Assembly: GCF_023101765.2 (NCBI RefSeq)
Contig: NC_064237.1
Span: forward strand, 1-64,000
Direction of reading: 5' to 3'
DNA from: Spodoptera frugiperda
Lineage: Eukaryota > Arthropoda > Insecta > Lepidoptera > Noctuidae
DNA length: 64,000 nucleotides
The notes under the pieces are model-generated. The model saw only the letters and a program-made list of their open reading frames with translations. It was not told where the DNA came from and did not search any database. Positions 58,601 to 64,000 of the stretch are shown here, one piece after another. Numbering within the stretch: position 1 is the first letter of the stretch; the number at the start of each line of letters is the position of its first letter. Position numbers and translations under genes: made by a program.

Positions 58601-60474
58601 ATTTATCTCTATATACAATAGTTGGCACTGTTGCCATATTATATCTAACCACTAAAGCGAAACACTCCCACTGAAAACGAATTGCACTCGCAAATGATGC
58701 AAACGAAATTAACAACAATGCTGATCGTAATAAGCACCATAATGGAACAAAACGAGATCCATACATTGATAAATAAAGCTGTTAAACGTTTTACAAGACA
58801 CGCCAACATAATTTAGACTTAAACATTTTACAAATAAGACTGAATTTGTGTTAGTTAAGGTGTATCGTGTACATGTGAACCATTGAGCGAGGCCAGCGTC
58901 GAACCGGCACGGCAAGGTTGAGGCGACAGATAAAAACAACAAACAAAACCACGGTATGGGTTATTGTAAGCACTCGAGAACATTTGCTAAACCGATGATT
59001 TATTTCAATGATCCTCAGAGGCGATGGTATGACCAGTCACTGTATCAAAGCCAACGAACTTGAGACAAAAGGATTGTGCGAGCCTAATACAACTTATCCT
59101 TACACCAATCGTGTTATATAGATCTTATGAATAATTGCACATACAAGTAAGCCACGTGCATTTAATGTGCTACTGATCTAGGTGAATACTGGTTACAATA
59201 CTACAAGTGTTGCCTGTGACCCGGCGCATGCAGCGGTGGAGGTGACTGGCCCTATAAAACACTCGTTAAACGCCTATTAAAGCTGCTGATCTTGACATTA
59301 GGATCTCGCGAACTTTCCTGATTCAAACAAAACGCTTTTCACGAAGGACAAGGAAAGAATCGAGTAAATAGAACGAAAACAAGCACGTGTAATTGACAAT
59401 GCTAAAATATTAGAACAATCGTTTTATAGACCAATTAGAATATAATTAATTACTGATTAAATGGTAGCCATCGCGTGTCCATAAATCCTTAATCATGACC
59501 TCTAGGGAGATAAGCAAGGCTATCGCTAGTTATCTTTTGTGTTATAGAAAAAGGTAAAAATAATGCAATGTTAGCCTTGCACCGGTGTTGTTTACTGCAC
59601 AACTGAAGGAGATTTTTCAAAAGTTGTTTAGAGATAGTTCGGCAAGCGCAACGTAGCAACAGACCTTCCTCTACCTAATTGTTCAATTGTGTTACATCTT
59701 GATTACTTTTAACTACCGCAGGTGTCAATCTATCTATTTACCAGAGTATTGTATTGTTTTTAAGTTTTTATAACTTGTCTTACTTTCATTAAAATCAGAA
59801 TCTACCCGCCCGTTTTTAATTTCCTATAACATTTTCATGACATAACCAATGCATATAGAAATTGTTGCAAAGATTAGTGTTACGTGCGTTTAAAACGTAT
59901 TGAACGACATGCTGGCTGATGATCATCTGCATATAGAACAAGACGGCCCTGCATGTGAAATTATGTCGCACCTTGATCACTCGCTGCAAACCAACACTGA
60001 TCGCCCGTTAAGCCAATGAGTAATTACATGTTTGCTGTATCTCCTTACAATCAAGGAGCTCTGGTCACCAGTTTAATGACCATTATGGTAATTAAAAGGA
60101 TGATAAGGTTACGCGGCAAGCTTGCATCCATCTACCGCCGCACGTTACAATAAGACAGATAACAGAGTGTTCACAATTATACTTGACACCGTTGCAATCA
60201 TTAACTTGCCAAGACAGTTCCTCGCCACATACATGTGTGTCGTGTAAGACTAAAACTAATGATCAATAAGCATCGGCTGAGCACATTGCAGCTTCAATAG
60301 TTTAACTGTAATATATTTTATTGTTAGCCGGTGCCTCCACGTGCCTCGTACGTGATAAATAATGTATGAGCGAAACAGTGAGATGTGACCACAGTAAACA
60401 AATTTCCAAGTCACGACAACTTACTTCTAGTAACTCATCATGTGCAAAAATATAAAATTGGTTAAGAAACTTAC

Positions 60475-61403
60475 CTAAACTTTCCCTGAGAGTGATCCTC
60501 CCATTTGATGATTGACGGACAGTATTTGGAATCCAGCAGCAAGTTCCTCAGGAACTCTGGCACGGACACGCTCCTCGGACGCTTCATCGGTCTTCGACCA
60601 CTGCCCTTCGGCCTGCCGGGCGGTCTCTTGAATATTTTCCTTTTGTCATCTTCGTCTCCAGATTTGCTTCCATCACTGCCGTACGAGCACTCCGGGGACG
60701 CAGTCTCCGAGGAACGGAACACGTCCTCAGTGTCATCGCTGGAGTCAGTTTGATGCAGGAGAGTACTGTCGTTGGGGGTGTAGTCGGAGGCGTACAGTGT
60801 GTTCTTGTGGTCCTGGGAGTCCAAGTCAAGCATCGTGTTGGTGGACTCTTGGCTATGGTACGGGTCGACGTCTGCGTATTTTATTATGGAGGGCTGGCTT
60901 ATTAGTTCTTCGTGGAGACGGTTCTGCAACTTCTCATACACACTATCAGCAATCCGTCTCGAAGTTATGTGGTCGATGCTCGGGTGGAGCATCCTGTGGA
61001 GCACATCCTCACGTTTCATATTTCTCAGCTCAAATCCTTTAACTCTGAAGTTGTAGAAGGGTATTTCGGTTTCACAATGCCCCAAGTACTGGACGGTGTC
61101 GATCATCCAGGACACGGTGTCATCCTCGTTCCAGGCGTCCACGACTTTGAACTTCCAGTCGTCCCGGTTGCCGCGAGGGTAGTCGCGACAGCTGACCAGG
61201 TTGTGGTACAGGTTCATGGCGCTGTCAATCTCGGGCTCTGGGTACAAGTCGTAGGGTGCGCCTGAATAATAATTTCCGTAGATGTGAGAAGCAGTTCCTT
61301 TCTTGAAAACTTGGAAGTCGTCAAGGCGCGCGGGCGCCGGTGAAGTAGATGGGTAGTACGGATCGTAATGCATATTTTGATGGGGGAGCGCGTAATCGAT
61401 CAT
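60475..61403 (-). CDS. ETS-family transcription factor (PNT + AT-hook), first coding exon
   Basis: On the minus strand an ATG at 61,403-61,401 (context CGACAATG) opens 310 codons. The longer upstream frame to 61,664 is low-quality basic sequence and was not chosen. The protein has a Tyr/Pro-rich N-terminus, a PNT/SAM domain at about 80-160 (WKFKVVDAWNEDDTVSWM..VKGFELRNMKREDVL), an acidic Ser-rich middle, an AT-hook at about 258-273 (KRPPGRPKGSGRR), and the first ETS helix from 279 (VPEFLRNLLLDSKYCPSIIK). PNT + AT-hook + ETS is the ESE/ELF3 architecture. The frame stops at a donor (AG|GTAAGT) inside the ETS domain after GKF and two bases of an Arg codon. The exon that completes it is not found downstream on this strand; it matches 3,958-4,195 on the opposite strand. 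Together they would give 388 residues in frame. The factor should be nuclear and bind GGAA sites; the exact orthologue name is not certain. Confidence 0.9.
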
Positions 61404-62397
61404 TGTCGCGACGTACGTGCGGCGTGGCCGGCAGCTCGCGGCGGAATGAGCGGTAGGCGACGAGCGCGGCTTATGATATCCACGCAACTGGCTCACTGTT
61501 TTGTTTACAAGATGCGTTTTCCGCCGCGATGAGTGCGTGGGCCGCGCGCCACTAATCAAGATCGCGCCGTGATAGTCTGCTGCAAGTTTTTGCGATTTGT
61601 TAGGACATATCGCTTTGCATATGTAATGTTTATGTTTGTTAATGCAAATTGTGGCTGTAGCCAAGGCAAATGGCGGCAGCGATGACTAAATACACTAATG
61701 TTTATCTCAAACTGAGTAGTGAGATGGTAATAAGTGTAACTTATATAGTTATCGCGTGGATGGCATTGTCCACAATATGTCTGTGTATTATTATTTACTT
61801 TCGATGATAGTTATGTTATATATTATTTTATTTACATACTGGATTCGCTATATTATTTTATCGTTTCTTACTACGCATTATATTTGATTAGATGATTGTC
61901 AAAGATTAACACTAAATACACATAATGATATGAATATTTTAACCTGTTACGAATTTGTGCTTTAGGGAAAAATGCTGTACCAAATATATTTCACTATTAA
62001 AATATTATTAAACTAAATCACAACTATTAAAGTTTACTATACCGTACCAATATACTGAACACACATATAAAAAATTCGCACACATATAATCATGTACACA
62101 GATACAAATGGGAGTTCGATTACGGATCAGTAATCATCGGTAACAATCAGCTGACTACAAGGAAAATTGTTCAGTTAAAACAGGTTTTTGAAACCAAAAC
62201 TGTTTCGAAAAATATCACGCACAAGATTACTTACACTGATAAACTGATAACAGTATAATACTTGCCAATCGTATATTTATCAAGAGTAATATTAATAAAA
62301 TTAAATTGCATAGAAGATTAATTGATTACAAAATTGTTTGACGTAAACTTGAGACAAGTACCTACACGACGGATTTTGTTTCCTCCTAACGTAGACA

Positions 62398-62576
62398 TGT
62401 GCTACGCATTTCGTAGCGCGTAGCAGACCCGTGTCTTACTAGCAAGTGCTACGAGAAATTTCACACTAATGCACTTATTATATTATTATGTATTTTGTAA
62501 TTTTATTTACTTGTAGATAATTATTGTGTTACAGTTTGCTACGAGAAAGCGTAGCAATAATTAAATGTGCTACGAT
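62398..62576. repeat. Cluster of GCTACG / CGTAGC repeats
   Basis: TGCTACGCATTTCGTAGCGC, CGTAGCAGAC, GTGCTACGAGAAATTTC, TTGCTACGAGAAAGCGTAGC and GTGCTACGATATT occur within about 180 bases, as direct and inverted copies of one hexamer, suggesting a decayed repeat element. Confidence 0.5.
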
Positions 62577-63009
62577 ATTAAAAACTATGCATGTCAATCG
62601 TTTTCTTATATGTTTTAAGTTTAGGCGTAAAAAGCTCAAGATAATTTTATGATATAGGATATATGGTTCTTGTAAAAAATAGCTAAAAATTTTATTTATG
62701 CACATAACTTCTAGAGTATTATTATTATATGACAATTAATCTTACTGTTCAAGTCTAGGTATAATAAAATATTATGCAAATTGAATTCGCTTGTAAGATA
62801 TGAGTGATCATCTATATGTATATTTTGTAATATAATTCTTATTAATGCATTCGTTAACAATCAATAAAAAAATTTAAAGTTCTTGGTTTTTAACAAATAT
62901 CGCACTATCTGTGGTTACACAAACTTAGATTTCCATTCTGTGTCTAAGAATGTTCTATTCGAAAGAGGAGTTCAAACTATTTTAGTTATAAAATAATATT
63001 TTTAATACA

Positions 63010-63292
63010 TGTCATGGTGGCCCGGAGGCTTACAATGCCCGCTTCCCATGCATGAGGGTGCGGGTTCGAAACCTACCAACGGAAAAGTACCAATGTGTCT
63101 TTTTCTAAGTTATATGCACTTTCTAAACTTATTTAGACACCATTGACTAACAGTAAAGGAAAACATCGTGAGGAGACCTGGGTTTATAATTTGCATTGAG
63201 CAAGCGTGCTGGCTAATGCTCAAACCTTTTCTGTACGAGAAGAGGCCTTTGGTCTGCAGTGGCCACTTATAGGCTGTTGATGTGATATTTTA
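63010..63292 (+). repeat. tRNA-derived SINE, full-length-looking copy
   Basis: The head has an A-box-like GTGGCCCGGAGG and a B-box GGGTTCGAAACC at tRNA-like spacing. The body has AAACATCGTGAGGAGACCTG, and the tail GCATTGAGCAAGCGTGCTGG and GAGAAGAGGCCTTTGGTCTG ends at GGCTGTTGATGTGAT. Tail fragments occur at 11,875 and 19,395. Confidence 0.75.
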
Positions 63293-64000
63293 ATACTATA
63301 AAAAGATCTTTAAAAAATTAAAGTAAGTATTTTTAATGTTAGATTTAATTTGGATTCAACTTGTACTCATCACTTACATTTCGATTCTATTGTAATAAAA
63401 TAATTAATGAATTATGTAGATACTAATCTTTTTCTACACTTTTCTAAGAAATCATATCTCTCACAATTATGTAAGTGATATGCATAACTTGCAACGAAGT
63501 TTGTCCTTGCAGCGTCTTTATTTCGTAAGCAATAGGGGCTGTTTTCGTAAGTCAGCTGTTTATACAGACGTGTGGTATACTGTACGATGTTTTTGTTGGG
63601 TAAACAAATATGCTTGACTAATTATTCAGTGGCTGAGATAATTCTAAGTATTACAAGAACACAGAGAATTAAGTAGCTAAGCACCGTATATTACTAGGTA
63701 CTATTAGATTTACAGTTAATCAAAATATTGTGTTAAATGTTTGAGTTCCGTTTAGTTATTTATATCAATTTATATTTGGAATTTAATCAACAATTTTTAC
63801 GATATTCTTTACTGATAACAATTTTGTAAATCGTAAGATAACAATGCTTTAGGTATAATTTGTATCTATTTAATTACAATTATATCATAATCAAACTGTT
63901 CATCCTATTACTTTTATAAAGATAGATATTTGACTGCAATTCCTGGTGGTAGTATACCTTTACATAATTTTGTTAGGAAGTATGCCATATTATTTTTTTT

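Larger units (their letters stand above)
50520..60474. other. ~10 kb without recognisable coding exons, with CpG-rich promoter-like blocks
   Basis: This region lies between the truncated CYP9A-f and the donor of the ETS first coding exon, so most of it would be ETS intron if that gene were intact. I found no second half of an ETS domain on the minus strand and no P450 exon. CpG-rich blocks occur near 51,500-51,560, 51,890-51,940, 52,540-52,610, 53,210-53,300, 55,380-55,660 and 56,290-56,640, against an AT-rich background. They may be promoters, enhancers or noncoding first exons. ORFs here have no recognisable domain. Confidence 0.5.
61404..64000. other. Upstream region of the ETS gene, AT-rich
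   Basis: It should contain the ETS 5' UTR, promoter or further noncoding exons, but I cannot place a start site. It has a repeat cluster at 62,398-62,576 and a full SINE at 63,010-63,292. No other coding exon is recognisable. Confidence 0.45.

Noticed and set aside
60505..61265. Several plus-strand open frames opposite the ETS exon
   Set aside because: They are antisense shadows of the PNT/AT-hook coding exon, with no domain of their own.
61404..61664. N-terminal extension of the ETS frame to an upstream ATG
   Set aside because: The 87 extra codons are basic, low in conservation-like features and cross CpG-rich leader sequence; the ATG at 61,403 has better context and starts a typical acidic/Tyr-rich N-terminus.
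63010..63100. A second possible tRNA gene
   Set aside because: Same reasoning: Pol III boxes belong to a SINE with body and tail.
1..64000. CRISPR arrays, bacterial operons, phage or viral genes
   Set aside because: None seen; the window is an intron-containing insect locus and no viral coding domain was recognised.

Overview
This looks like nuclear DNA from a lepidopteran insect, most likely a noctuid moth. The base composition is AT-rich, the genes have short exons and phase-conserved introns, and the dispersed repeats are of familiar moth types (tRNA-derived SINEs, short MITEs, and fragments ending in GCGGGCAAAAGCTAGT-like tails). There are no bacterial operons, no CRISPR array and no runs of N.

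Layout. 1-177: 5' end of an unrecognised gene running off the left edge on the minus strand. 3,958-4,195: the last coding exon of an ETS transcription factor on the plus strand, followed by a long AT-rich 3' region. 10,163-16,348 (minus): an intact, divergent CYP9 cytochrome P450, here called CYP9A-a. 23,560-50,519 (plus): a head-to-tail array of five CYP9A paralogues (CYP9A-b, -c, -d, -e, -f). b to e are open and complete at 530-531 residues. f is a pseudogene with a nonsense codon in exon 5 and no exons 8-10. 50,520-60,474: about 10 kb with no recognisable coding exon but several CpG-rich promoter-like blocks. 60,475-61,403 (minus): the first coding exon of an ETS factor (PNT domain, AT-hook, start of the ETS domain), stopping at a splice donor in the middle of the ETS domain.

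How the genes relate. The CYP9A genes share one architecture: a noncoding first exon, an intron whose acceptor lies at or a few bases before the ATG, then ten coding exons with fixed phases (c has lost one intron). They encode ER-anchored microsomal monooxygenases; the family is known for oxidising plant allelochemicals and insecticides, mainly in midgut and fat body. Two promoter types can be seen. a, c and d share a TATA-like box, a GACAT..GCGCC block and a TCAGT initiator. e and f share a different noncoding exon. A GATA-containing block lies upstream of c, d, e and f.

Most notable: the two ETS pieces at opposite ends of the window fit each other exactly at the splice junction, phase and protein, yet lie on opposite strands. 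The P450 array also ends in a gene cut off after exon 7. Together these suggest an inversion, or a chimeric join in the assembly, with one end between about 50.5 and 60.5 kb. Other points are loss of the I-helix threonine in e, precise loss of one intron in c, a ~700 bp insertion splitting the promoter of c, exon-restricted identity suggesting gene conversion, and a ~710 bp foldback element between b and c. All exon coordinates were read by eye from splice signals and ORF continuity, and all functions are inferred from family knowledge.
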